Source: Candidatus Omnitrophica bacterium CG11_big_fil_rev_8_21_14_0_20_63_9
GTDB lineage: Bacteria; Omnitrophota; Gorgyraeia; Aquiviventales; Aquiviventaceae
DNA length: 37,518 nucleotides
Direction of reading: 5' to 3'
NCBI GenBank assembly: GCA_002796105.1
Contig: PCVX01000058.1
Coordinates: 4,970 to 42,487, forward strand
Shown here: positions 1 to 8,031 of the stretch, piece after piece
Layout of the letters: every line of letters starts with the position of its first letter
Numbering within the stretch: the first letter of the stretch is position 1
The notes under the pieces: generated by a model
Database searches by the model: none
What the model saw: only the letters and a program-made list of their open reading frames with translations
Told to the model about the DNA's origin: nothing
Made by a program: the position numbers and the translations under genes

Positions 1-1
1 C

Positions 2-454
2 CACGAAGCCACGCCGGCATTGCTGGTGGCGTTTTTCAACAGCCTGCAGTGGCTGATGGGCCATGAAGGGACCGTCCTGACCGGCACGCCGATGTCTAGC
101 AGCGGATGGTCGGAGGGCACGGTCACGATCCGGCGGCCTGACGATGCCATAGAAAACGTCCTCAGCCACTACGGCGTTTTAACGTATACAGGCACGTCGG
201 TCTCAGGGCTTTACGAGCTTGCGCAGGGACGGATGCGCCGAACCATCCCGGTCAACTTCGTCGATTCCTTGGAATCCAATATGGTGGAACGTCCCTCAAC
301 GTGGACCCCGCTTGAGCCTCTGCAGGCCAGCGCCGGGACGCCGGCGCGCCGGCCGACCATGCCACTGAGCCCGCCGCTGTTGCTGGTGGCGTTGGTCATG
401 TTGGCTGTGGAATGGTGGATGTACAGCCGCAAGGGTGCTTGGACGCGCCAGTGA
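2..454 (+). CDS. BatA-like membrane protein, C-terminal part
   Basis: This reading frame is open from the first bases of the window, so the gene begins upstream and only about 150 residues are visible. The visible part has a beta-rich segment ending in a GLYEL...IPVNFVDSLESN stretch, a Pro-rich linker and one C-terminal membrane helix (SPPLLLVALVMLAVEWW) followed by a basic tail. That ending is typical of BatA/aerotolerance-type proteins, which carry an N-terminal double-TM domain and a periplasmic region, usually beside MoxR, DUF58 and VWA proteins. The stop overlaps the start of the next VWA gene, so the two are almost certainly co-transcribed. The exact family is inferred from the tail and the neighbour; a VWA domain, if any, would lie outside the window. 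Confidence 0.6.
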   Translation, partial: HEATPALLVAFFNSLQWLMGHEGTVLTGTPMSSSGWSEGTVTIRRPDDAIENVLSHYGVLTYTGTSVSGLYELAQGRMRRTIPVNFVDSLESNMVERPSTWTPLEPLQASAGTPARRPTMPLSPPLLLVALVMLAVEWWMYSRKGAWTRQ

Positions 455-3006
455 TGAGCTTCTCACAGATGGCTGTCCTGTTCCTTGTCGCGCTCATTCT
501 GTGGACGGGACGCCGCCTGCCCATCACAGGATGGCGCCGGATGGCGGCGACCGCGTGCCGCTTGGCGGTGATTGCTACCGTCGGGCTGGCGCTGTGGGGC
601 GGGCCGCGAAGGCGGATCGAGCAGGTACCGCGACGTGTCGTCTACTTGGCCGACGTGTCCGCGAGCATGGACGCCGCGCAGCGGGAGTGGATGGCCCGCC
701 GCATCGCCTCCGTGGAGGCGGTGCGTCCGCCGTCGATGGAGCGCGCGGTGATGGCGTTCGGCGCGCAGACCGAGGTCCTCGTTCCGTTTGGGCGCGAGCG
801 GCTGACGGACCCGCGTGCGGTGCAAGGCTTATTGGACCGCGCAAGCGTGGCTCGTGATGCCACGCACATGGAGCGCGCGCTGTTGGGCGCACTCGCGCTC
901 TTGCCGGCGGAGCATCGCGGCGGCATCGTCCTGCTCAGCGACGGCCGGGAGACCGCAGGGAATATCACCGGCCTGCTGCCATTCCTGAAGCGGGCGGACC
1001 TTGAGACTTTTCCTGTGCCGCCTCCGGTTTCGGCGAAGGTCACGACGATATGGGATGCGCTCGTCGTGCCGCCGGTGGTGCAACGGGGCGCTCCGGTGCC
1101 GATTCAATTGGTGGTGTTCAATGCGGCGACCCGTTCGCAGGCAGGCCAGGTGACCTTGGCGCTGGAAGGGGTGACGGTCAAGCGCCAGCGCGTGACGGTG
1201 CGTCCCGGATGGTCGGTCGTGACCGTCTCGCTGCCGGCGTTGGCATCAGGCACGATGGGTTTGGGCGTCCAGTTGACGATTCCGGATGCCGGGCTGAGCG
1301 AGCAGCGCAGCGTGTATACCGAGGTCGAAGGCCCACCACAGGTGTTGCTGGTCGCAGAGCAGGTGAGCGCGATGCCGCTGCTTGGCACTGCGCTCAAGCG
1401 CCGGGAGATCGACGTTGCGGTGACCAGCGTGGCGGACTTGCCGACGGCGCCGCAAGACCTCTCGCTGTACGACGCGGTGCTGCTCTTTAATGTGCCAAAG
1501 ACTGCGGTCACGGAGCTGCAAGCACAGGCGCTGCGGGCGTACGTGGAGCAATCCGGCGGCGGCGTGGTCATGGTCGGGCTGGGCGGCGATCTCTCGACCG
1601 AGATCCAGGCGCGCACGCCGCTCGATGAGCTGCTGCCGGTGCAGTTCGAGCCCAAAGGGCTGCAGGAGTCGAAGCGGCGCGTGTGCATGGTGATGCTCAT
1701 CGACCGTTCGGCGTCGATGATCGGCCCGCGCATCGCCGCGACCAAAAAAGCGGCGGTCGCGCTGGTCAAGCAGCTCGCGCCCGAAGATCTCGTGGGCATC
1801 CTGGCGTTCGATACGCAAGCGTACGTGATTTCCGAAGTGCAGCCGGCAGGGCAGCTGGGTCCCCGCCTGATCGAAACTTTGGTGAAGTTGCGCTCCAGCG
1901 GCGGGACCGACATCTATCCGGCGCTCACCGCGGCGGAAAACCGGCTGGAACTGACCGGAGCGACGGTCAAGCACATCATCCTGCTCTCGGACGGCAACAC
2001 GCCCTTCCATGAGCAGGCGTACCGCGGCCTGGTCGAGCTCTTCCGCCGCGAAGGGATCACGGTCAGCACGATCGGCATCGGCTCGTCGTTTATCGATGTG
2101 GACTTCCTCACCTGGCTGGCGCGCTCAACCGGTGGTGCGTTCTATCAGATGCGCTCGCTCGAGGAACTGCCGAAGCTGGTGGCGCGCGATACGGAATCGG
2201 CGCTGGGACGGCTGCCGTTTTCAGAAGGCGAGTTCCGCCCGACCAAGACGCCGACGACCGATTGGTTTGCCGAGGTGGCCGAGTGGCCATCGCTGCGCGG
2301 GTATCTCACCGCGACCGCGAAGCCCGGCGCGCGGGTGGATTTGACGATCAACGGCGGCGAAGGCGACGATCCGTTGCTGGCGCGCTGGACGCTCGGGCGC
2401 GGCCGCGTCGCCGCCTTCGCCTCGGATGCCGACACCCGCTGGTCGCCCTCGTGGATCCGCTGGGACGGGTTCGAAGCGGCGTGGGGGCAGATCGTGCGCT
2501 GGGCGCTGCGGCCGCGGCTGACCGAAGAGCTGTTTGTCTGGGTGGATCAGCAACAGGGCCGTCCGCAGCTGACGCTGGAAGGAGCCCTGACGAGCCCGGC
2601 CGCGCAGGTGCGCAGCTCAGATGGCGCTATCAGCGCGCCGCTCTCGTTGATCCAAACAGGCACGTGGCGGTGGCACGCGTCCTTGGAGCATTTGCCAAGC
2701 GGCTGGTATCAAATCCTCATCGAGTCGTACCCGGAAGGAGCTGAAGGAGCTTCGGTGTTCGCCAAGCGCTGGGTCCAGGTGGGCACGCCGCCGGTGCCGC
2801 AAGAGCTCGCCGGCCAGCCTCCGCAAGAAACGCTGTTGCGTCAGATCGCGGGGGCGACCGGCGGGGTCTATGATGCGCCGGACCGGGCGCTGGTGCCGCC
2901 GACAGAGGCGGTGAGCGTCGCCATGCCGATGTTGACGTGGTGGCTGCCGCTGATGCTGGTGTTGCTGCTGATCGACATCGCGCTGCGCGGGCCGTCGATG
3001 CTATGA
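454..3006 (+). CDS. Membrane protein with two VWA domains around a GATase-like domain
   Basis: This is an 850-aa protein. Residues 1-50 hold two hydrophobic segments. A first VWA domain starts near residue 60 with a MIDAS motif DVSAS (about residue 68). A beta-rich region follows. Residues about 285-385 look like the class I glutamine-amidotransferase-like fold seen in BatA-related proteins, with SGGGVVMVGLGG but no obvious catalytic triad. A second VWA starts near residue 408 with MIDAS DRSAS (about 416) and a later LLSDG. A C-terminal TM helix closes the protein. VWA domains bind ligands through a metal ion; the cluster is usually linked to envelope stress or MoxR-type chaperoning. The ATG at 454 overlaps the upstream stop (TGATG); GTG 451 is an alternative. 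The 3' end overlaps the PDZ gene by ATGA. The exact substrate is unknown. Confidence 0.8.
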   Translation: MSFSQMAVLFLVALILWTGRRLPITGWRRMAATACRLAVIATVGLALWGGPRRRIEQVPRRVVYLADVSASMDAAQREWMARRIASVEAVRPPSMERAVMAFGAQTEVLVPFGRERLTDPRAVQGLLDRASVARDATHMERALLGALALLPAEHRGGIVLLSDGRETAGNITGLLPFLKRADLETFPVPPPVSAKVTTIWDALVVPPVVQRGAPVPIQLVVFNAATRSQAGQVTLALEGVTVKRQRVTVRPGWSVVTVSLPALASGTMGLGVQLTIPDAGLSEQRSVYTEVEGPPQVLLVAEQVSAMPLLGTALKRREIDVAVTSVADLPTAPQDLSLYDAVLLFNVPKTAVTELQAQALRAYVEQSGGGVVMVGLGGDLSTEIQARTPLDELLPVQFEPKGLQESKRRVCMVMLIDRSASMIGPRIAATKKAAVALVKQLAPEDLVGILAFDTQAYVISEVQPAGQLGPRLIETLVKLRSSGGTDIYPALTAAENRLELTGATVKHIILLSDGNTPFHEQAYRGLVELFRREGITVSTIGIGSSFIDVDFLTWLARSTGGAFYQMRSLEELPKLVARDTESALGRLPFSEGEFRPTKTPTTDWFAEVAEWPSLRGYLTATAKPGARVDLTINGGEGDDPLLARWTLGRGRVAAFASDADTRWSPSWIRWDGFEAAWGQIVRWALRPRLTEELFVWVDQQQGRPQLTLEGALTSPAAQVRSSDGAISAPLSLIQTGTWRWHASLEHLPSGWYQILIESYPEGAEGASVFAKRWVQVGTPPVPQELAGQPPQETLLRQIAGATGGVYDAPDRALVPPTEAVSVAMPMLTWWLPLMLVLLLIDIALRGPSML

Positions 3007-3803
3007 GAACAACGCGCATGGGGGTAGGAGACAAGAGACATGGGGGATGGGGCTGTCTCGTTGTCGTGCTTTCCCTTGTCTCCTGTCTCACGCCCCTTGC
3101 CCCGGCCGCTGAATTGCCATCGCTCTTTCGCGGTGTGGTGGTGGCGGACAGCCCGTTGGGGGTGCGCATCGTCAGCGTGGATAACGGGTCGCAGGCCCAG
3201 CTCGCCGGTCTGCGCCCCGAAGACATCATCGTGCGCATCCATGATGAGGAGGTCCACTCGATCGACGAGTTCGCGCAGCGCTCGCAAGCGCTCAAAGGGC
3301 ACGTGATTTCCGCGGCGGTCGTGGTGTTCCGCAATGGCAGCCCGAAGGAGGTGACGGTGCATCTCTATAGCTATCCGATCCTGCGGGCGTGGGCCGTCAC
3401 CGTCTTGCCGGATCATGACGTACGGTTCGCCGAAGCCAAGACCGGGCTGGAGTACTGGACGCGCCTGGGGCGCGGGTTTGCATCCGCGGACAAATTTGAG
3501 GAAGCGCTGCAGGCGTACTTCAACGCGCTGCATAACATGCCGACGGAAACCCCCGTGGCGGTGAAAGCGTGCGCGCTGCTGCTGACAGTAAGCCGGCAGC
3601 GCCTGAGCGCCGGCAACGGCATCGGGGGGATTGAGGCGCTGGGGCAGGCCACGACGATGATGGAACGGCTATTCGACCTGCCGCTCACGGACGAGGAGCT
3701 GCGGGAGCTCAAAGACCGCCTGGCAGAGGCGCTGAAGGCGCTGCGAGAATTTTCCTCACGGCGCGCTTGCGGACCAGACGTTCGTCTAGTACACTACTCG
3801 TGA
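3003..3803 (+). CDS. Exported PDZ-domain protein
   Basis: This 266-aa protein starts at an ATG that overlaps the stop of the VWA gene (ATGA), so it belongs to the same operon. The N-terminus has basic residues, a hydrophobic core (LVVVLSLVSCLTPLAP) and a likely signal-peptidase site after APA, placing the protein in the periplasm; a Cys lies in the core but not in a good lipobox position. Residues about 45-125 form a PDZ domain (SPLGVRIVSVDNGSQAQLAGL, then GLRPEDIIVRIHD). The C-terminal half is helical and TPR-like (FEEALQAYFNALHNMP). No protease domain is present, so it is probably a peptide-binding adaptor for the VWA system; that role is inferred from position. Its last 40 bases carry the lexA promoter. 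Confidence 0.75.
   Translation: MRTTRMGVGDKRHGGWGCLVVVLSLVSCLTPLAPAAELPSLFRGVVVADSPLGVRIVSVDNGSQAQLAGLRPEDIIVRIHDEEVHSIDEFAQRSQALKGHVISAAVVVFRNGSPKEVTVHLYSYPILRAWAVTVLPDHDVRFAEAKTGLEYWTRLGRGFASADKFEEALQAYFNALHNMPTETPVAVKACALLLTVSRQRLSAGNGIGGIEALGQATTMMERLFDLPLTDEELRELKDRLAEALKALREFSSRRACGPDVRLVHYS
3767..3795 (+). promoter_or_regulatory. lexA promoter
   Basis: A sigma70-type promoter lies inside the 3' end of the PDZ gene: -35 TTGCGG (3767-3772), a 17-bp spacer, and -10 TACACT (3790-3795). The predicted start of transcription, about 3802-3804, is within three bases of the lexA ATG at 3805. No Shine-Dalgarno fits between them, so the mRNA should be leaderless. Read directly from sequence; not experimentally known. 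Confidence 0.65.
3776..3796. promoter_or_regulatory. Candidate LexA operator inside the lexA promoter
   Basis: Two adjacent inverted repeats occupy the spacer and the -10 element of the lexA promoter: AGACG-TT-CGTCT (3776-3787, perfect 5-bp arms) and TAGT-AC-ACTA (3787-3796, perfect 4-bp arms). Either could be the autoregulatory SOS box; a repressor there would block RNA polymerase. The first is the longer. Neither is the Bacillus (CGAAC-N4-GTTCG) or E. coli (CTGT-N8-ACAG) box. The operator role is inferred from position and symmetry. Confidence 0.45.
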
Positions 3804-3804
3804 G

Positions 3805-4434
3805 ATGGCTAAACAACTGACGAATCGGCAACATGCGGTCCTGGAGGTGATCCGTGGGTGGATCCGCGAGCGGGGCTACCCGCCGACGATCCGCGAGCTG
3901 GGCAAGCAGCTTGGCATCAAGAGCCTGCGGGGCGTGACCACGCACCTTGATGCGATTGCGAAAAAAGGGTTTCTCAAGCGCGAGTCGCGGGCGCGCAGCA
4001 TCAGTCTGTCCGACCTGGTCGCCCCCTTTGAGCAAGCGATCCGCGTGCCGGTGATCGGCCGCATCCGCGCGGGCACGCCGGTGCTGGCCCAGGAGCAGGT
4101 GGAGGGCCATGTGGTCATCGACGGGGCATGGCTTGGCGTGTCGAAGGAGCGCAGCGGAGAGCACTTTGCGCTCAAGGTGCGCGGCGACAGCATGATCAAC
4201 GCCGGGATTCTTGACGGCGATCACATCATCATCCGCCAGCAGGCCACGGCGGATAACGGCGATATCGTCGTAGCCCTCCTGGGCGATGAAGCGACGGTGA
4301 AGCGATTCTTTAAGGAAGAGGATCAAGTGCGGCTGCAGCCCGAGCATCCCAGCATGCCGCCCATCCTGGTGACCAAGCAGCAGCCTCTGAGCATCCTCGG
4401 CAAGGTCGTGGCGGTCTTTCGGCACGTCAGCTGA
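3805..4434 (+). CDS. lexA: LexA SOS repressor
   Basis: This 209-aa protein has full LexA architecture. Residues 1-65 are the winged helix-turn-helix (YPPTIRELGKQLGI, then the recognition region SLRGVTTHLDAIAKKG). The self-cleavage bond is A89-G90 in GRIRAGTP. The peptidase S24 domain has catalytic S129 (RGDSM) and K166 (TVKRF). All cleavage residues are present, so the protein should be inactivated by RecA filaments in the normal way. The recognition helix differs from E. coli, in line with a different operator. It has its own promoter within the upstream gene and appears monocistronic; no other SOS gene adjoins it. The gene begins at the promoter's predicted start point, suggesting a leaderless transcript. 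Confidence 0.97.
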   Translation: MAKQLTNRQHAVLEVIRGWIRERGYPPTIRELGKQLGIKSLRGVTTHLDAIAKKGFLKRESRARSISLSDLVAPFEQAIRVPVIGRIRAGTPVLAQEQVEGHVVIDGAWLGVSKERSGEHFALKVRGDSMINAGILDGDHIIIRQQATADNGDIVVALLGDEATVKRFFKEEDQVRLQPEHPSMPPILVTKQQPLSILGKVVAVFRHVS

Positions 4435-4467
4435 GGCCTTCGCCTTTTCTCGTCGCTGATCCTCAGT

Positions 4468-4473
4468 TATACT
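4468..4473 (+). promoter_or_regulatory. -10 element for the small membrane protein gene
   Basis: TATACT lies 19 nt upstream of the ATG at 4493, with a GGAG ribosome binding site (4482-4485) between them. The -35 position (TTTTCT, 4445-4450, 17-bp spacing) is a weak match. Unlike many genes here, this one would have a normal short leader. Confidence 0.4.
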
Positions 4474-4492
4474 TTCAGTACGGAGCAGGCGA

Positions 4493-4714
4493 ATGTTCAA
4501 CCCGCGTAACGTCAACCCGCGTTCTCTCGACCGGCTGGTGCTGATCCTCGCGGCCTGGTGCCTGGCGGCCGCGGTCACCTTCACCATCCTCGTCCGGCGC
4601 CCGGAGGGCGGATTCGTCGAAAACTACCTGAGCCGGCTGCATCGCCAGTCGACGTCGCAGTCGCACGAGCACGAAGCCCATCCGATGCCGCGCAGCCATC
4701 TGGATCGCGGCTAG
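4493..4714 (+). CDS. Small single-pass membrane protein
   Basis: This 73-aa protein is not recognised. It has a short basic N-terminus (NPRNVNPRSLDR), one membrane helix (LVLILAAWCLAAAVTFTILV, about residues 15-35) and a polar, His/Ser-rich tail (SQSHEHEAHPMPRSH). The His-rich end could bind metal, but that is speculation. It has its own TATACT promoter and a GGAG site 7 nt before the ATG. Its last four bases overlap the end of the convergent DUF819 gene. It could be a spurious frame, but promoter, RBS and membrane helix together argue for a real gene. Confidence 0.5.
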   Translation: MFNPRNVNPRSLDRLVLILAAWCLAAAVTFTILVRRPEGGFVENYLSRLHRQSTSQSHEHEAHPMPRSHLDRG

Positions 4715-5862
4715 CCGGTCATCCAGCGGCTCAGCCACGCCGCCAGCATTCCCGCGTACGTCCCCAGCGCATTGCCCGCCATCGCCAGCAACAGTCCCAC
4801 CGGGGCGAGTGATTGATGGTAGACCGCGCCGACCAGCGGCGCTGACACCAACCCGCCGATATTCGCCTGGCTGGCCGTCGCCAGCATGCCCAGCGGCACG
4901 CGCAGCGCCCGGCCGGCGAGCATCAGCACGAGGCCGTGCACCGTCACGGTGACGAGTCCCAGCACCAACCACATCGGCGAATCCCACAACGCATCCAACC
5001 TCGCCTGCGCTCCGGCAGCCGCCAAGACCATGTACAGCGCGCCGTAACCTAACCCTTCGCTCGAGGCGGCCACGCGCCGCACCGCCGGAAGGCAGGAAAG
5101 GGCAAGCGCTGCGGTCGTGACGAGCACAATGATCCATCCGTTTGCCGAGGTGATGAAACCGATCGGCATGCGCGGGACCAGCCATCGAACACCCAGTGCC
5201 AGGAGCAGCGCAAGCGTTGCTCCCAGCAGGCGCGTGCGCGCTGCAACACGCCGATCTCCAGGCTGCTGCGCGCGGTCTGCTTGTTGTTGGAGTGTTCCAG
5301 GCGATGCCCGCAGCCATTGGTTGATGCGTGGCTGGTGACCGCTGGCCGCGACGAGCAGCGCCATCCAGCTGTACGCGATCAGCGCATCGACCAGGATCAG
5401 CGGCGCGAAGATTTCCTCGGGGATTTCCAGGACCGAGCGCAGCGCGAGCAGGTTCATGGTGCCACCGGTCCAGGTGCCGGCGAGCGCGCCAGCACCTTTC
5501 CATGCTTCTGAAGGCAAACCGGCGCGCACGAGCCACAGGCCAAGACAGGCGCCGGCTACGATCCCCACCGCTCCCCATGCGGCTGCCAAGAGGCTGCGCG
5601 CTCCGGTTTTCAGGATCGCAGGCAGATCCGCGCCAAGGAGCAGCACCGCCAGCGCGAAGGGCAGGAGCGCATCGGCCAGGAGTTTGTAGATGGATGTGTC
5701 GCGAGGAAGCCAGCCCAGCGTGACCGCCGCTGCCGGGAGCACGTAGCACCACAGCGGGGCAGGAGCCCATCGAAAAGCCAAGGCCCACCTGGCGTGGCGG
5801 CTGGCGGACAGGATGAGGAGGACGATGAGCGGCAGGACAGCGGCCGGCCACCACGCGCTCAT
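4711..5862 (-). CDS. DUF819 family integral membrane protein
   Basis: This 383-aa protein is hydrophobic throughout, with roughly ten membrane helices. The conserved DUF819 (Pfam PF05684, YjcL-like) region is clear: AGTWTGGTMNLLALR near residue 130, followed by PLILVDALIAYSWMALL, and a second related half near the C-terminus (ATASQANIGGLVSAPLVGAVY). The duplicated glycine-rich motifs suggest an inverted-repeat transporter fold. The substrate is unknown. It is the last gene of a three-gene operon; its ATG overlaps the stop of the NlpC/P60 gene. The neighbouring peptidoglycan-peptide hydrolase makes a peptide or amino-acid carrier the most economical guess, but that is inference. Confidence 0.85.
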   Translation of the reverse strand: MSAWWPAAVLPLIVLLILSASRHARWALAFRWAPAPLWCYVLPAAAVTLGWLPRDTSIYKLLADALLPFALAVLLLGADLPAILKTGARSLLAAAWGAVGIVAGACLGLWLVRAGLPSEAWKGAGALAGTWTGGTMNLLALRSVLEIPEEIFAPLILVDALIAYSWMALLVAASGHQPRINQWLRASPGTLQQQADRAQQPGDRRVAARTRLLGATLALLLALGVRWLVPRMPIGFITSANGWIIVLVTTAALALSCLPAVRRVAASSEGLGYGALYMVLAAAGAQARLDALWDSPMWLVLGLVTVTVHGLVLMLAGRALRVPLGMLATASQANIGGLVSAPLVGAVYHQSLAPVGLLLAMAGNALGTYAGMLAAWLSRWMTG

Positions 5863-6857
5863 CGGCTGCGCTGCTGGGAGGTCTCGAGGTGGCTGCCGAA
5901 GTAGACGGTCTGGCCGTTGATCACCGCGCCAGGATGCACGTCGGTGAGCGGCTGGCCCAGCCGCTGCATCAGCGCGATCCGGCGCACGCGCTCGCCGGTG
6001 CCGGGCGCTTCGATGACCTCGCCGGAGCCGGCAAAGAGCATGACATGGACGATGCGGCGCGGGTTGTCGCGCTCAGAGAGGAAGATCAGATCGGCGGGCT
6101 CCAGCGTTTTCACCGGGCGGGCGCGCATCCACTGCTCATGCGCGTCGCGCGGAATCGTGATGCCGGCTGCGCGGTAGGACAGGTTGACCAGCCCTGAGCA
6201 GTCCACGCCGGTGATGCGGTCCGTTTCGATGCGGCTATGGGGAGAGCGCCCGCCCCAAAAATATGGATCGCCGATGAATTGCTCGGCGGCATGCACGATC
6301 GTCAGCCGCCGCTGCTGCGCGGGGAGCCGTTCCAGCTCGAACAGCGGCCGTGCGTGGCGGCGCGACAGCCATCCGGTGCTGCCGTCGGCGACCTCCACCT
6401 GCCACAACTGCCCTCCGATATCGACGGCAAACAGCTGCGAACCCATCGGCAGCCAGCCGGCCATCTGCGACTGAAACGCATCAGCCCAATACGGCGCCCA
6501 TTTTTCCGTCACGACGATGGAGGGCGGCCGCGCATGCCATGGCGGTGGCTTGAGCGCGCGTTCCTGGACCCAGCCGGGATAGCCTTGCCATCGGTTCTTG
6601 TGCGTGAATTCCTGCTGCTCCAGGGCTTCAATCTGCATCCACCCATCTTGCGCGCGGCGCAGCAGGACCTGTTCGCCATAGAGGACTTGCGTTTCCTGTT
6701 CCGGATCGTGCTCGTGCGAGCGCGCGGCTGTGCCAGGCTGCGAGCGCACATCGGCGACCGGCACAATCACGATCAGCGGCTGCCCCGGGGTGCCGCACCC
6801 GGACAAGACGCTGCACGCAGCGACAAGGAGGCCGCTGGACCATCGCGAAGGAGTCAT
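5859..6857 (-). CDS. NlpC/P60 cell-wall peptide hydrolase, lipoprotein
   Basis: This 332-aa protein has a lipoprotein signal (LSGC, lipid Cys at residue 21). Two SH3-like segments follow (about residues 30-95 and 100-175; ...GYPGWVQERAL and ...GSTGWLSRRHA). A C40 NlpC/P60 domain comes next with Cys at about residue 220 in TGVDCSGLV, a later His (RIVHVMLF) and a downstream polar third residue. The arrangement matches YkfC-type enzymes, which cut gamma-D-Glu to diamino acid bonds in free muropeptides. ATGA overlaps link it to genes on both sides. It probably acts on released stem peptides at the outer membrane or in the periplasm, with DUF819 as a possible carrier. Confidence 0.9.
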   Translation of the reverse strand: MTPSRWSSGLLVAACSVLSGCGTPGQPLIVIVPVADVRSQPGTAARSHEHDPEQETQVLYGEQVLLRRAQDGWMQIEALEQQEFTHKNRWQGYPGWVQERALKPPPWHARPPSIVVTEKWAPYWADAFQSQMAGWLPMGSQLFAVDIGGQLWQVEVADGSTGWLSRRHARPLFELERLPAQQRRLTIVHAAEQFIGDPYFWGGRSPHSRIETDRITGVDCSGLVNLSYRAAGITIPRDAHEQWMRARPVKTLEPADLIFLSERDNPRRIVHVMLFAGSGEVIEAPGTGERVRRIALMQRLGQPLTDVHPGAVINGQTVYFGSHLETSQQRSR

Positions 6858-7966
6858 CGGCGCTGTGAGCGGTCGAAGATGCCGGCGAGATGCTCGGGGC
6901 TCAACAGCGGCTGTTGAGCGAGGGCGAGGTTTTCCTCGACGTGCGCGGCGCGCTTCATCCCGATGAGCGCCGTCGTCAACCCGGGCGTTGAGCGCACGAA
7001 CTGGATCGCGCGCTGCGCCGAGGTCGACAGGTTGGGGATGCGCGCCGCAAGAGTCGCCGGCAGCGTGGCGAGCTGCTGCTGCAGGAGGCTGGCGCTGGCG
7101 ACGGCGGCCAACCCGAGCGAGTGGGCCGCGGCCAGCGGCGTCATCAGCTCACCGCGGACGGTTTGATTGGCGAAGCTGTACGCTTCCGGCATCGCCAGGT
7201 TGTACGGCAGCTGGATGACGCGGCAATGGTGGTTGGACCCGCCGATGCGCTGGGCCATCCCGACGATGTCCTCCAGCGATAGATAGCTTTTGGACTTCGG
7301 GTTGCTGCGCAGGCCATGCCAAGTGGCGATGCCGTAATAGCGGATCATTCCTTCGCTTGCGCGGCGCTCCAACAGCATGAACGCAGCCTCGAGGCGCCGG
7401 CAAAACATCTCGTGGCCGATCTCCTCCCGTTGCTGCTCCGGGTTATGGAGGTAGTACACGTCGATGGTGTCCACCTGCAGGTTGCATAGGCTGGTCTGCA
7501 GCGAGGCGTCCAGATAAGCGGGGGCAAGGCAGTGGCAGCCGCCGACCAGGTCATCGTACGCCGCCAGGGCCGGGTTGATAAACGTGTCGACAATGTAGCG
7601 CGCAGGGTCCTCGGGCACCGCGCCATCGAAGGGCAGGTAGCCCCCTTTGGTGCACAGCACGATCTCCTCACGCGCGATCGCGCCGCCGGCGATCAGCTTC
7701 CCAAGCGTGCGGCCGATCACCCGCTCGCTGCGCTGGCAGCGGTAGTTGATCGCGGTGTCGATCACGTTGCAGCCGCGCGCAAGCGCCTGGGCGATGGCGT
7801 CGGCGTAGAGCGCATCGGTGGTGTCATCCGCATCGCCCAGATAGGTGCCCAAGCCAAGCGAGGAGACCCACAGGTCCTGCAGCTGGCGGAAATGGGCGGG
7901 GTGCAGGGAAGCGAAGCGCTGGCGGAACCGTTCGGTCGCGGACACGGACGCAGCCCCGGCAATCAT
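6854..7966 (-). CDS. Aldo/keto reductase family protein
   Basis: This 370-aa NAD(P)H-dependent oxidoreductase has the four AKR catalytic residues: Asp in NVIDTAINY, Tyr in INYR, Lys in LCTKGG and His in YYLHNPE. The C-terminal SASLLQQ... and TTALIGMKRAAHVEEN segments are the cofactor-binding end of the family. The frame also has an ATG at 7978, but that ATG is part of the -10 hexamer, so translation should begin at ATG 7966 (MIAGAAS). It heads the operon AKR, NlpC/P60, DUF819 (minus strand), joined by ATGA overlaps. The substrate is unknown; the large insertion between the Lys and the His (PEDPARYIVDTFINP) places it among the longer, less studied AKRs. Confidence 0.85.
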   Translation of the reverse strand: MIAGAASVSATERFRQRFASLHPAHFRQLQDLWVSSLGLGTYLGDADDTTDALYADAIAQALARGCNVIDTAINYRCQRSERVIGRTLGKLIAGGAIAREEIVLCTKGGYLPFDGAVPEDPARYIVDTFINPALAAYDDLVGGCHCLAPAYLDASLQTSLCNLQVDTIDVYYLHNPEQQREEIGHEMFCRRLEAAFMLLERRASEGMIRYYGIATWHGLRSNPKSKSYLSLEDIVGMAQRIGGSNHHCRVIQLPYNLAMPEAYSFANQTVRGELMTPLAAAHSLGLAAVASASLLQQQLATLPATLAARIPNLSTSAQRAIQFVRSTPGLTTALIGMKRAAHVEENLALAQQPLLSPEHLAGIFDRSQRR

Positions 7967-7973
7967 TGGCACT

Positions 7974-8021
7974 ACCATACGCCCCTACACTCTTGCGCGC
8001 AAGCAACGGCTACGTTACAAT
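7974..8021. promoter_or_regulatory. Back-to-back divergent promoters sharing one -35 palindrome
   Basis: The palindrome TTGCGCGCAA (7993-8002) supplies both -35 elements. Plus strand: TTGCGC (7993-7998), 17 bp, TACAAT (8016-8021), then ATG 8032. Minus strand: TTGCGC (8002-7997), 17 bp, TATGGT (7979-7974), then ATG 7966. The two -35 hexamers overlap by two bases, so RNA polymerase can use only one side at a time. Both start codons fall at the expected start of transcription and neither has a Shine-Dalgarno. Confidence 0.7.
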
Positions 8022-8031
8022 GCCTTTTAAG

